From contig NZ_JUGF01000003.1 in assembly GCF_000799165.1 (NCBI RefSeq), positions 1 through 64,000 of the forward strand: DNA of 64,000 nucleotides, read 5' to 3'. Source of the stretch: Methylotenera versatilis 7 (GTDB lineage Bacteria; Pseudomonadota; Gammaproteobacteria; Burkholderiales; Methylophilaceae). Positions 20,436 to 28,416 of this stretch are shown in pieces. The position numbers and the translations under genes were made by a program. The notes below the pieces were generated by a model, which was not told the origin of the DNA, ran no database searches, and worked only from the letters and a program-made list of their open reading frames with translations. Position 1 is the stretch's first letter, and each line of letters begins with the position of its first letter.

Positions 20436-21092
20436 ATGGAGAACTTGGATTGGCTGAAAAGCTTTCCTGCTTTGACGCAACTTGAAGCACCTGCCCGTGA
20501 CATATTGACAAAATCAGCCCGCATCGTAGAGGCGCCAGTAGGCACGATTGGTTATCGTGAAGGCGGTGCTTGCGGCGCTTATGTAATGCGCCTTGCCGGG
20601 CAATCGCGTGTTTATAAAATGTCTGCCAGTGGGCGCGAAATTTTACTCTATCGTGTGACAGCTGGTGAAACCTGCGTGATTACCACTACCTGTTTGTTGG
20701 GCAATAGCAACTATCCGGCTTCTACCATCGTAGAAGAGCCGATTCGCGACGTGATTATACCTACAGCTGCATTCAACCAGTTGATGATTGATTCCGCGGT
20801 GTTCCGCCGTTTTGTGATGACTAATTATGGTGCACTGATTAGTGATTTGATTGTGCTGCTGGATGAAGTGGCTTTTCATAGTTTAGATGCACGGCTGGCT
20901 AAATTGCTGTTAGATGCCAATACGACGACTATCAGTCGCACACATCAATTAATGGCGGATGAACTGGGCACAGCGCGTGAAGTGGTGAGTCGCCAATTAA
21001 AACGTTTTGAACAAAAGTCCTGGGTTGCGCTTGGGCGTGGCCATGTAGAAATTAGCAATCGTGCGGCGCTGGAAAAGTTAGCGAGTAGTTAA
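20436..21092 (+). CDS. Crp/Fnr-family regulator, probably sulfur-linked
   Basis: A 218-residue transcription factor with an N-terminal cupin-like sensor domain (about 15-130) and a C-terminal winged helix (about 145-215; LGTAREVVSRQLKRFEQKSW is the recognition motif). It lacks the Fnr-type N-terminal cysteine cluster and the cAMP-binding RxS pocket. It does have three sensor-domain cysteines: C46, C80 and C86, the last two as GETCVITTTCLLG. The start at 20436 is chosen because GAGGA is 5 bases upstream. An earlier TTG is unlikely. It sits beside a TauE exporter, SQR and persulfide dioxygenase, so a role as a thiol-based sulfide/persulfide sensor is inferred. An Fnr-geometry palindrome lies in the SQR/PDO promoter region. 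Confidence 0.85.
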   Translation: MENLDWLKSFPALTQLEAPARDILTKSARIVEAPVGTIGYREGGACGAYVMRLAGQSRVYKMSASGREILLYRVTAGETCVITTTCLLGNSNYPASTIVEEPIRDVIIPTAAFNQLMIDSAVFRRFVMTNYGALISDLIVLLDEVAFHSLDARLAKLLLDANTTTISRTHQLMADELGTAREVVSRQLKRFEQKSWVALGRGHVEISNRAALEKLASS

Positions 21093-21129
21093 TCGCTTGT
21101 TTTCACGTAAGTATCTGTTTAGCTTATAT

Positions 21130-21954
21130 TTACTGGATACCGAATGCTTTAACCAGTATCAATATTGCCGCCAGTATTGCCAATACAGCAAAACTGCGCT
21201 GAGTGAATTTCGTTGAAACCTTACTGTTAACAGTTCTGAAAATAAACAAACCCAAAACTGTGCCAAGGATAAACGGCACAGCAATATTCCAACGTGTATC
21301 ACTGTTTAATGCATAACTAAAAATACTCATAACTGACACTAGCGCAACCGTGAATAATGCGGTTGCAATCACTGTCTGGTTATTAAAGTTGGTGACTTTG
21401 CTTAAGCTTGGCACAATCACAAAACCGCCGCCCACACCGAGTAGCCCTGAGAGAAAACCCGCAATCACCCCTGTTGCAATAAGTACTTTGGTACAAACCG
21501 CCGTCCAGAATAGTTTAGATGTAGACGGATTTAACGTGCAGGCCGGAGAGGGGTTGCTTTCCTGATTGCCCGACTGTTGCGTGCTTTGCTGCCACATGCT
21601 CCAGGCGACTATTAGCAGTACACTGCAAAAAATCAGATTCAATAGTTGATTGGGTGCATATTGAGCCAGCCAAACACCCAGTGGAGCAAAAACAATACCA
21701 AAACCAGTCATTAAAAGTGCGGCTTTATAGCGCACGATGCCCAAACGTAAGCCCTGAATCGCACCTATGCCAGAAGCAATCATGACTGCCATTAAAGCAA
21801 TCGGCGCGGCTTGATTTAGTGTGAGGTTAAGGCTGATGACAAGTAACGGTATGGCAAGGATTGAGCCCCCTGCACCTGTTAAGGCTAGTACTAAACCAAC
21901 AAACAACCCTAAACTGACACTGATTACAGTGCTGATTAAATGAATCTCTGGCAT
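21130..21954 (-). CDS. TauE/SafE family sulfite/sulfur-anion exporter
   Basis: A 274-residue membrane protein with about eight hydrophobic helices in two halves. Each half contains the glycine-rich signature of the TauE/SafE family: GLVLALTGAGGSILAIPLL near residue 19, and GVIAGFLSGLLGVGGGFVIV near 161. Family members export sulfite, sulfoacetate and related anions. It lies 42 bases downstream of SQR on the same strand, so a joint transcript is likely. Exporting the sulfite made by the persulfide dioxygenase is the simplest role. The substrate is inferred from context. Confidence 0.87.
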   Translation of the reverse strand: MPEIHLISTVISVSLGLFVGLVLALTGAGGSILAIPLLVISLNLTLNQAAPIALMAVMIASGIGAIQGLRLGIVRYKAALLMTGFGIVFAPLGVWLAQYAPNQLLNLIFCSVLLIVAWSMWQQSTQQSGNQESNPSPACTLNPSTSKLFWTAVCTKVLIATGVIAGFLSGLLGVGGGFVIVPSLSKVTNFNNQTVIATALFTVALVSVMSIFSYALNSDTRWNIAVPFILGTVLGLFIFRTVNSKVSTKFTQRSFAVLAILAAILILVKAFGIQ

Positions 21955-21996
21955 GATTTATTGCAAAATTTACTTAAGCTATTTTGTGGTCTTTAC

Positions 21997-23223
21997 TTAA
22001 GTATTTTTGCAGCGTGCTAACCATTCGCGACCTTTCAGCATGCAGTTCCAGTAAATCCAGGGTAGGCCATATTTTTTTAATAGCCAGTTCGATTTTCTGG
22101 GTATGGTTGAGTCCCATGGCAAAGTGGGTAGCAGTTTTCCGTCAAAACCAAATTCTGCCAAGATAATCTTGCCTTTTTCTACGGTAAGTGGGCAGCTGCC
22201 ATAACCGTTATATAGGGTGGTCATTTCTTGTTTGGCTGAATGTGCAAGCAAGTTCTCTGCAACAATCACAGCCTGTTTTCGTGCAGCGGCAGCGGTTTTA
22301 GCATTGGGACTGGAGCACACATCACCTAAGCTGAAAATATTACTGAATTGATTGTGCTGTAACGTGGTTTGGTTTACATCTACCCAGCCGCCGCTATTGG
22401 CCAATGCGCTTTGTTTAATAAAATCTGGTGCACATTGGGGTGGCACTACATGCAGCATATCAAAGCTTTTTTCAATGCGGGTAACATTCCCTTGTTCATC
22501 TTTCACATCGAACCAGGCTTTTTTGTTTGGCCCATCTACTTCAACCAGTGTGCTGTTAAAACTTAAATGTGCGTGATAGCGTGTTATATATTCCATTAGT
22601 GGCGCAACGTACTCTTTCACGCCAAATAATACGCCACCAGCATTATGAAACTCGGTTCTAATGTTGGCTAATAAGCCTTCTTGCTCCCAATGGTAACAAG
22701 ATAAATACAGCGCTTTTTGTGGTGCACCTGCGCATTTGATTGGCATGGGCGGCTGCGTAAAAATAGCCACACCGGTTTTAAGGTTTTGTACCAATTGCCA
22801 GGTATAGGGCGCTAAATCAAATCGATAGTTTGAAGTAACACCATTTTTACCTAATGTTTCATACAAGCCTTTTATTGCCAGCCAATCAATTTTTAAGCCG
22901 CAGGCAACAATTAAGTATTGGTAGTGAATCGCACCCAAAATATCGGTATTAACCAGATTTTGTTCAGGTTCAAAAGTCGTTGCCGCAGCTTGCAGCCAAG
23001 TGACGTTTTTAGGGATGCAATCTGCCATATTGCGTTCGGTTTTTGTAATGTCAAACTCGCCTGCGCCGACCAATGTCCAGGCGGGCTGATAATAATGTTT
23101 TGTTGCAGGTTCAATAATTGCAATGCTTAGTCGGGCATTGCGTTTACGCAAACTGGCCGCAGCGGCAATGCCGGCAGAGCCGCCGCCAACAATTACAATG
23201 TCATAGGTATGTGTATTTGCCAT
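21997..23223 (-). CDS. sqr: sulfide:quinone oxidoreductase (type II / SQOR-like)
   Basis: Membrane-associated flavoprotein that oxidises sulfide and passes electrons to the quinone pool. The 408-residue protein has FAD motif VGGGSAG (12-18) and the segment HYYQPAWTLVGAG (43-55) seen in SQOR-like enzymes. The two catalytic cysteines are C164 (in MPIKCAGAPQKALYL) and C344 (in GSCPLTVEKGKIILAEF), matching the redox pair of mitochondrial SQOR. The FAD-closing motif is SLGDVCSSPNAKTAAA (298-313). C109 is an additional cysteine. The start has AAGGA upstream. Electrons would enter the quinone pool that complex I, also encoded in this window, reduces. Confidence 0.92.
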   Translation of the reverse strand: MANTHTYDIVIVGGGSAGIAAAASLRKRNARLSIAIIEPATKHYYQPAWTLVGAGEFDITKTERNMADCIPKNVTWLQAAATTFEPEQNLVNTDILGAIHYQYLIVACGLKIDWLAIKGLYETLGKNGVTSNYRFDLAPYTWQLVQNLKTGVAIFTQPPMPIKCAGAPQKALYLSCYHWEQEGLLANIRTEFHNAGGVLFGVKEYVAPLMEYITRYHAHLSFNSTLVEVDGPNKKAWFDVKDEQGNVTRIEKSFDMLHVVPPQCAPDFIKQSALANSGGWVDVNQTTLQHNQFSNIFSLGDVCSSPNAKTAAAARKQAVIVAENLLAHSAKQEMTTLYNGYGSCPLTVEKGKIILAEFGFDGKLLPTLPWDSTIPRKSNWLLKKYGLPWIYWNCMLKGREWLARCKNT

Positions 23224-23283
23224 GATGAATCCTTATCTAATCGCTACTTAATTTTTTTAAGTTTTGGTTTCACGAGTATTTTA

Positions 23284-23299
23284 ATGTTAGTTTTAACAT
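23284..23299. promoter_or_regulatory. Fnr-geometry palindrome in the sqr/persulfide dioxygenase divergent region
   Basis: ATGTTAGTTTTAACAT is a perfect inverted repeat (ATGTTA-N4-TAACAT). Its inner TGTTA-N4-TAACA has the 5-4-5 layout of Fnr-family sites (TTGAT-N4-ATCAA). It lies 61 bases upstream of the sqr start and 97 upstream of the dioxygenase start, in the 172-base region serving both. A Crp/Fnr gene lies in the same cluster. Binding is inferred. Confidence 0.55.
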
Positions 23300-23395
23300 G
23301 TTTATTGATACAGAACCTGCATAATAATCTTCAATTAGCCTTACAGACTATTTTTGACAGCCTAATGTTGAGAAAATTGTATGAGGAGCGCATAA

Positions 23396-24097
23396 ATGTT
23401 TAAGCAAATATTTGATGATGAATCATCGACCTACACTTATCTGATTGTAGATGATGCGTCACGGGAGGCTTTGATTATTGACCCTGTTGCAAGCCATATT
23501 GATGCATATATCAGTTTGATAGCCCAGCTTAACTGTAATCTGAAATATGCGTTAGAAACGCATGTGCATGCTGACCACATTACTGCCAGCGGTATGCTAA
23601 GAGATAAGTTTGCATTGGAAACAGGCGTAAGTGCGCAGTGCGGCGCTGCTACTGCAGATATGCAATTAAACGAAGGAGATGTTCTGCTGCTTGGCCAGCA
23701 GGAAGTAAAAGTGATTGCAACATCTGGACATACGGCTGGCAGCATTTCATTTTTATGGAATGACAGAGTTTTTACAGGTGATAGCTTGTTAATTAACGGG
23801 TGTGGACGGACAGATTTTCAAGGTGGCGATGCAGGCACTTTGTATGACAGCATCACCAGTAAGATTTTTACCCTGCCTGATGAAACACTTGTATATCCAG
23901 CGCACGATTATCACGGCCGACATGTAAGTTGTGTGGCGCAGGAAAGAAATATTAATCCACGACTGGCGCACAAAACACGTGATGCTTTTATCCAGATGAT
24001 GGACGCGCTTGATTTACCTAAACCAAAATTAATCGATGTTGCGGTGCCAGCCAATCGTATGTGTGGTGTTGTGGAAGAGAATATAAGACAAGGCTAA
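23396..24097 (+). CDS. persulfide dioxygenase (ETHE1-type, MBL fold)
   Basis: Mononuclear-iron metallo-beta-lactamase-fold enzyme that oxidises glutathione persulfide to sulfite. The 233-residue protein has THVHADH (H56, H58, D60, H61), SGHTAGS (H112), VFTGDSLLINGCGRTDF (D129 with the family CGRTDFQ block) and PAHDYHGR (H169). The GCGRTDFQ signature distinguishes it from glyoxalase II. There is no fused rhodanese domain. GAGGAG gives a strong ribosome binding site. It is divergent from sqr and shares its control region. The stop codon directly abuts the stop of the convergent pentapeptide gene. Substrate is assigned by family and context. Confidence 0.92.
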   Translation: MFKQIFDDESSTYTYLIVDDASREALIIDPVASHIDAYISLIAQLNCNLKYALETHVHADHITASGMLRDKFALETGVSAQCGAATADMQLNEGDVLLLGQQEVKVIATSGHTAGSISFLWNDRVFTGDSLLINGCGRTDFQGGDAGTLYDSITSKIFTLPDETLVYPAHDYHGRHVSCVAQERNINPRLAHKTRDAFIQMMDALDLPKPKLIDVAVPANRMCGVVEENIRQG

Positions 24098-25159
24098 TCA
24101 CTGCTGAGCGGCATTTGCTTTACAAGCGGCGGCTTGTTTAGCTGCAGCCAAACTAATCGGTTCGTCTGGTTCAGCCATAACTGATTGTTTGGTTTCGGGT
24201 GTAATTGCCGCAGTTACTTTGCAATCAATGCATTTACCTTTTACAGTTTCAAATCCTTTCACTGTATTTAAGCCTTTAACATCTTTAAAAATCGCGTCAT
24301 CCACATCGGCATCGGTTAGATTCGCGCCTGTTAAATCTGCACCAGTTAAGTCGGCTTTGGCTAAATCGGCGCGATACAGATTTGCACCACGTAAATTCGC
24401 ATTTCTTAAATTGCCAAATCGAAATGCAGCAATATTCAAATCGGCATTCTCAAAATTAGCACCAGAGAAATTGCCGCCAACAGAATCAAACTTCATCTGT
24501 CCCATTGGCTGATTTCCCATATCAAGGCCAAATCTCCCTCTGCTGATATTGGCACCGCTCATGTCAACTTTACCTAACGTGCCAATCATGCGTGCATTGG
24601 TTAGGTTGGCACCTTTAAAGTTGGTGTTATCAAAAATGGCCTGAAAAATAATCGCATTGGTTAAATTTGCATTGCTGAAATCAGCATTTTCCAATCGTGC
24701 TAAGTTTAAATAAGCACCTTTTATGTTTGCACCAATCAATTTTGCACCTTTGAGTTCTGCACCAAAAAAACTGACGTTTTGTAAATTACAGTGACTTAAA
24801 TCTAAGCCATTAAAAATTAAATAACCAGCATCCTTATTTTGCAGCGTACAAGTTTTGCTGTTTATTTGGCTTAATGCATCGGCTTGGCTAATTTTTTCGC
24901 GTTCAGGTTCTGTATTACTCGTATAAACAGTGGTCGCTTTTGCAATCATATTATCTTGGTCACGCAAAAAAGAATCGCGTGCACCATCACTGCTAAAGCA
25001 ATACGTTTTGCCCTTATATAATTCGTTAATCGCACAATCAGTTTGCTGCAATACGCCAGTAAATAGTCCGTTGGTGCAGTAATTACTAAATTCACCGGCC
25101 CATGCGGTGTTTGCGAGCATCAGGATAACAACCGTTAACAAACCATTCAATTTTTTCAT
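24098..25159 (-). CDS. exported pentapeptide-repeat protein
   Basis: A 353-residue protein with a signal peptide (MKKLNGLLTVVILMLANTAWA, cleaved before GEF). A short N-terminal domain with cysteines follows, then about 30 pentapeptide repeats of A(N/D)LXX type (about 130-305), which fold as a right-handed quadrilateral beta-helix. A tail with a CIDCK motif ends it. The start at 25159 is preferred because it gives a proper signal peptide, whereas the longer frame to 25207 adds a non-hydrophobic leader. No enzymatic motif is visible. Pentapeptide proteins are mostly cytoplasmic, and this one is predicted periplasmic. Its link to the neighbouring dioxygenase, with which it converges at zero spacing, is not clear. 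Confidence 0.85.
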   Translation of the reverse strand: MKKLNGLLTVVILMLANTAWAGEFSNYCTNGLFTGVLQQTDCAINELYKGKTYCFSSDGARDSFLRDQDNMIAKATTVYTSNTEPEREKISQADALSQINSKTCTLQNKDAGYLIFNGLDLSHCNLQNVSFFGAELKGAKLIGANIKGAYLNLARLENADFSNANLTNAIIFQAIFDNTNFKGANLTNARMIGTLGKVDMSGANISRGRFGLDMGNQPMGQMKFDSVGGNFSGANFENADLNIAAFRFGNLRNANLRGANLYRADLAKADLTGADLTGANLTDADVDDAIFKDVKGLNTVKGFETVKGKCIDCKVTAAITPETKQSVMAEPDEPISLAAAKQAAACKANAAQQ

Positions 25160-25422
25160 GATAGATTCCAGTAAAGTAACCTCTATGCAATGTGATTGTA
25201 GGCGCAAATAAAACGCACACAGTGACTCTGGTTACATAGGCTATTAAGTTGTTTTGTAGCACATATGTCTGCTAATCATTCATCTAAAATTATAGGCTTT
25301 CTACGTAAAATCATTAGTTACAGATTATTAACAAATGGCGGTCGGCAAATTACCCTGTAGTTCGTTTTACGAATATCTGCACATTAGTTATGTGGAGCAG
25401 AGATAAAAACAGGAGAGTTAAC

Positions 25423-26037
25423 ATGCGTCAAACATTATTATTGGGTTTAATTGCGGCAACGGTTTCAATGCCAACTTTGGCGGATGATGATTATGAAGAT
25501 CGCGCACGGGTGCTTTCAGTCACACCACAATTCGAGCGTGTGAATAGCCCGCGCCAAGAGTGCCGTACCGAATATGTACGTGAAACTTATTATGAGGCAC
25601 CACAGCGCTCATTAGGTGGCGCAATCATCGGTGGCGTTGCAGGTGGCTTGCTTGGTAATACCATTGGTCGCGGTAATGGACGTGTCGCAGCAGCGGCAGT
25701 CGGTGCTGGTGTTGGCGCAATTATAGGTGATCGTGTTGATAATAACCGCCAAGCCTACGGTCGTGAGCGTGTAGCAACACGCCCAGTAGAAAGTTGTGTC
25801 ACAGTGGATAGCTGGCAAACGGTTAACGCTGGCTATTTGGTGAATTACGAATATAACGGTCGCCAATATTCAACCATGATGGATCGTGATCCCGGTCGTT
25901 ATGTGCCCGTGCATGTTGCACTTAGGTCGAATGGCTATATTTCCAATGTACGTTATCAACCGTCAGGTTGGGATAGCGATAGACAAAGAGGACGTGGCAA
26001 AGGTAATGGTAAACAACAAGATCGTCGTTACTGGTAG
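25423..26037 (+). CDS. glycine-zipper envelope protein (2TM glycine zipper family)
   Basis: A 204-residue exported protein. It has a signal peptide MRQTLLLGLIAATVSMPTLA, an acidic start to the mature part, and a glycine-zipper double hairpin at about 75-115 (GGAIIGGVAGGLLGNTIG then GAGVGAIIGDRV). A C-terminal region carries YEYNGRQYSTMM and a basic Gly/Lys/Gln-rich tail. This resembles the SlyB/Rickettsia 17-kDa-antigen superfamily, but there is no lipobox, so it is not a lipoprotein by sequence. The start at 25423 is set by AGGAG 7 bases upstream and by the signal peptide. It is probably a stress-related outer-membrane or periplasmic protein. Confidence 0.85.
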   Translation: MRQTLLLGLIAATVSMPTLADDDYEDRARVLSVTPQFERVNSPRQECRTEYVRETYYEAPQRSLGGAIIGGVAGGLLGNTIGRGNGRVAAAAVGAGVGAIIGDRVDNNRQAYGRERVATRPVESCVTVDSWQTVNAGYLVNYEYNGRQYSTMMDRDPGRYVPVHVALRSNGYISNVRYQPSGWDSDRQRGRGKGNGKQQDRRYW

Positions 26038-26105
26038 TTTTTAGATGCTTGGTTTTAATCTGTATCTTGTTAAAACTTAACTCTTAATCTTACTTAGATT
26101 TAAAT

Positions 26106-26136
26106 GCCGCACCAATGATTGGTTGCGGCTTTTTTA
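26106..26136 (+). terminator. rho-independent terminator after the glycine-zipper gene
   Basis: GCCGCACCAA / TTGGTTGCGGC stem with one bulged base and a 3-base loop, followed by a run of six T's (26130-26135), 69 bases after the stop codon. Confidence 0.85.
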
Positions 26137-26190
26137 TGTACATTAAATATTGGCGTAAGGATTGAAATTATTCAGTGTTAAAATCACTGC

Positions 26191-26688
26191 ATGCTCGACT
26201 TTATAAAAAAACTATTCCAACCGGCTATACCCAACGCGGCGCTAGCCTGGCAACAGGCGGGCAATGATGCTGGAAGCGCTTATTGGCTTTACGCCGCGCC
26301 GGTGCATTTGGTCTTGCAACGTGATAGTTTTAGTTTGGCAGATCCTGTGCCGCTAGTGCTGGAGCAATCAGAGATAGAGACGCTGACAGTGGATTTGAAT
26401 ACACATTTTGCTAGTGACAATATGCAGTTTTTTTGGCACGAAGATAAGTGGTTTTTGCGTTTACAGCAAAATCCACAGATTCAAACAACGCCTCCGCAAT
26501 TGGCCATTAATAAAAATATTGCACATTTTTTACCCACAGGTATGGGCGCAATGGATTGGGCAAGTTTCCAGAACGAGTTGCAAATGTTGTTATTTGCGCA
26601 CCCTGTTAATGCCACGCGTGAGCTTAAACATTTAGCCTTGGTCAATAGTATCTGGTGTTATGGCGGCGGACAAATAAATGCAAATTAA
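26191..26688 (+). CDS. RpfE-like conserved protein upstream of recJ
   Basis: A 165-residue cytoplasmic protein. The pattern APVHLVLQRDSFSL, then a ...LN.HF... segment, WFLRL, LPTGMGAMDW, and a C-terminal LFAHPVNATRELKHLALVNS ending in IWCYGGG resembles the betaproteobacterial family annotated as RpfE-type regulatory or phosphoglycerate mutase-like proteins. I recall that family as lying next to recJ. No catalytic motif of a true mutase (no alkaline-phosphatase-type metal sites) is visible, so the function is unknown. Its last 11 bases overlap recJ, so the two are translated together. Confidence 0.65.
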   Translation: MLDFIKKLFQPAIPNAALAWQQAGNDAGSAYWLYAAPVHLVLQRDSFSLADPVPLVLEQSEIETLTVDLNTHFASDNMQFFWHEDKWFLRLQQNPQIQTTPPQLAINKNIAHFLPTGMGAMDWASFQNELQMLLFAHPVNATRELKHLALVNSIWCYGGGQINAN

Positions 26689-28408
26689 GACACGTCAATT
26701 TAATGCTGTGGTGGCCGATACATTGGCTGCAATCGGCACCAACCCCTTGCTTGCAAGGCTATTTGCAGCGCGCGGCGTGATGAATCAAAGTGAATTGGAA
26801 ATCTCACTCAGCGGCATTATTCCGCCAGAACGACTAAGCAATAATACGCAAATGGCCAAGTTACTGGCAGATGCCATTATCAGTAATAAAAAAATACTGG
26901 TGATTGGTGATTATGACGCAGATGGCGCAACTGCCACGGCTGTTGCCGTGAAAGGCTTGCGCCAGTTTTGTCGAATATTGGCATCGCATGCGCAAGTGGA
27001 TTTTTTGGTGCCAAATCGTTTTGAATATGGCTATGGCTTAACGCCAGAAATTGTGCAGCTTGCTTATGAACAAGCACAACACCCTGATATTCTGGTCACG
27101 GTAGATAATGGTATCGCCAGCGTAGATGGTGTGTTGACTGCAAATCAGTTAGGCATGCAAGTGCTGATTACCGACCATCATTTACCTGGTGACACAACGC
27201 CCGCCGCAGCTTGTATTGTGAATCCGAATCAGCATGGTTGCGATTTTCCCAGCAAAAATTTAGCTGGTGTCGGCGTGATGTTTTACGTGTTATTGGCTTT
27301 GCGCGCCGAATTAAGAAACCGTGGCGCATTTGCAGGTAAGACCGAGCCGAATTTAACCGAACTGCTGGATTTAGTCGCCTTAGGCACGGTGGCCGATTTA
27401 GTTAAGCTGGATGCTAATAATCGTATTTTGGTTGAGCAAGGTTTGCGCAGAATTCGTGCAGGTGTTTGCAGTGCAGGTATTACCGCATTATTACAAATCG
27501 CGGGTAAGTCCCCGGAAAAAGTCATTGCGCAAGACTTGGGTTTTTACGTAGGACCAAGACTGAATGCGGCTGGTCGCTTAGATGATATGCGTATTGGCAT
27601 TGCCTGTTTGCTGGCTGAAAATGCCGCGGATGCCATGCAAAAAGCAGAAACCTTGCAGGCCTTGAATATGGAACGTCGCAATATTGAAGCCGATATGCAA
27701 GATAGCGCGTTAACGACCTTGGATGCGATTGATGTCAGCCAGCAATTCAGTATCAGCATGTTTAACGCAGATTGGCATCAGGGCGTGATCGGTATTTTGG
27801 CTTCGCGCTTGAAAGAGCGCTATCATCGTCCCGCCATAGTTTTTGCAGAAGCTGGTGATGGTTTGTTGAAAGGTTCTGGACGCTCAATCTCCAGTTTGCA
27901 TTTGCGCGATGCTTTAGACTTAATCACCAAACGCCAGCCAGATTTAATTATCAAATTTGGCGGACATGCTATGGCGGCTGGGCTGAGTATTAAGCAAACA
28001 GATTTTGCTGTGTTTCAAAAAGCATTTGAAACGGTGGTGCGCGAACTGTTAACCGAGGCGGATTTGCAAGCGACAATTGAAACCGATGGCGGTTTGCAAA
28101 GCAATGAAATCAATCTGGCAACCGCTCAGCTATTATCCAAACAAGTGTGGGGGCAGGGTTTTAATCAACCTTTATTTTTTGACAGTTTTGCAGTGATTAA
28201 CCAACGTATTGTGGGTGAAAAACATTTAAAGCTATTGTTACAAAAAGACCAAAAACGCTTTGATGCGATCTACTTTAACCATCATGATGACTTGCCTGAA
28301 AAAATTGAGGCAGTTTATGCATTAGAGGCGAATGAATATAAGGGTTTGCAGACAGTGCAGTTGCAGATAAAACATGTCGAGTTAATAGGCAATAACGCAT
28401 CAAAATAG
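26678..28408 (+). CDS. recJ: single-stranded-DNA-specific exonuclease RecJ
   Basis: 5'-3' single-strand exonuclease used in recombination and mismatch repair. The 576-residue protein has the DHH phosphoesterase motifs VIGDYDADGATATAV (about 74-88), TVDNGI, ITDHHLPGD (about 163-171) and NPNQ. Next come GTVADLVKLDANNR, GPRLNAAGRL and the DHHA1 motif KFGGHAMAAGLSI. The C-terminal OB-like domain is present and length matches the family (about 575). It starts inside the end of the RpfE-like gene and is followed 8 bases later by tamA. Confidence 0.96.
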   Translation: MQIKTRQFNAVVADTLAAIGTNPLLARLFAARGVMNQSELEISLSGIIPPERLSNNTQMAKLLADAIISNKKILVIGDYDADGATATAVAVKGLRQFCRILASHAQVDFLVPNRFEYGYGLTPEIVQLAYEQAQHPDILVTVDNGIASVDGVLTANQLGMQVLITDHHLPGDTTPAAACIVNPNQHGCDFPSKNLAGVGVMFYVLLALRAELRNRGAFAGKTEPNLTELLDLVALGTVADLVKLDANNRILVEQGLRRIRAGVCSAGITALLQIAGKSPEKVIAQDLGFYVGPRLNAAGRLDDMRIGIACLLAENAADAMQKAETLQALNMERRNIEADMQDSALTTLDAIDVSQQFSISMFNADWHQGVIGILASRLKERYHRPAIVFAEAGDGLLKGSGRSISSLHLRDALDLITKRQPDLIIKFGGHAMAAGLSIKQTDFAVFQKAFETVVRELLTEADLQATIETDGGLQSNEINLATAQLLSKQVWGQGFNQPLFFDSFAVINQRIVGEKHLKLLLQKDQKRFDAIYFNHHDDLPEKIEAVYALEANEYKGLQTVQLQIKHVELIGNNASK

Positions 28409-28416
28409 GTACGTAT

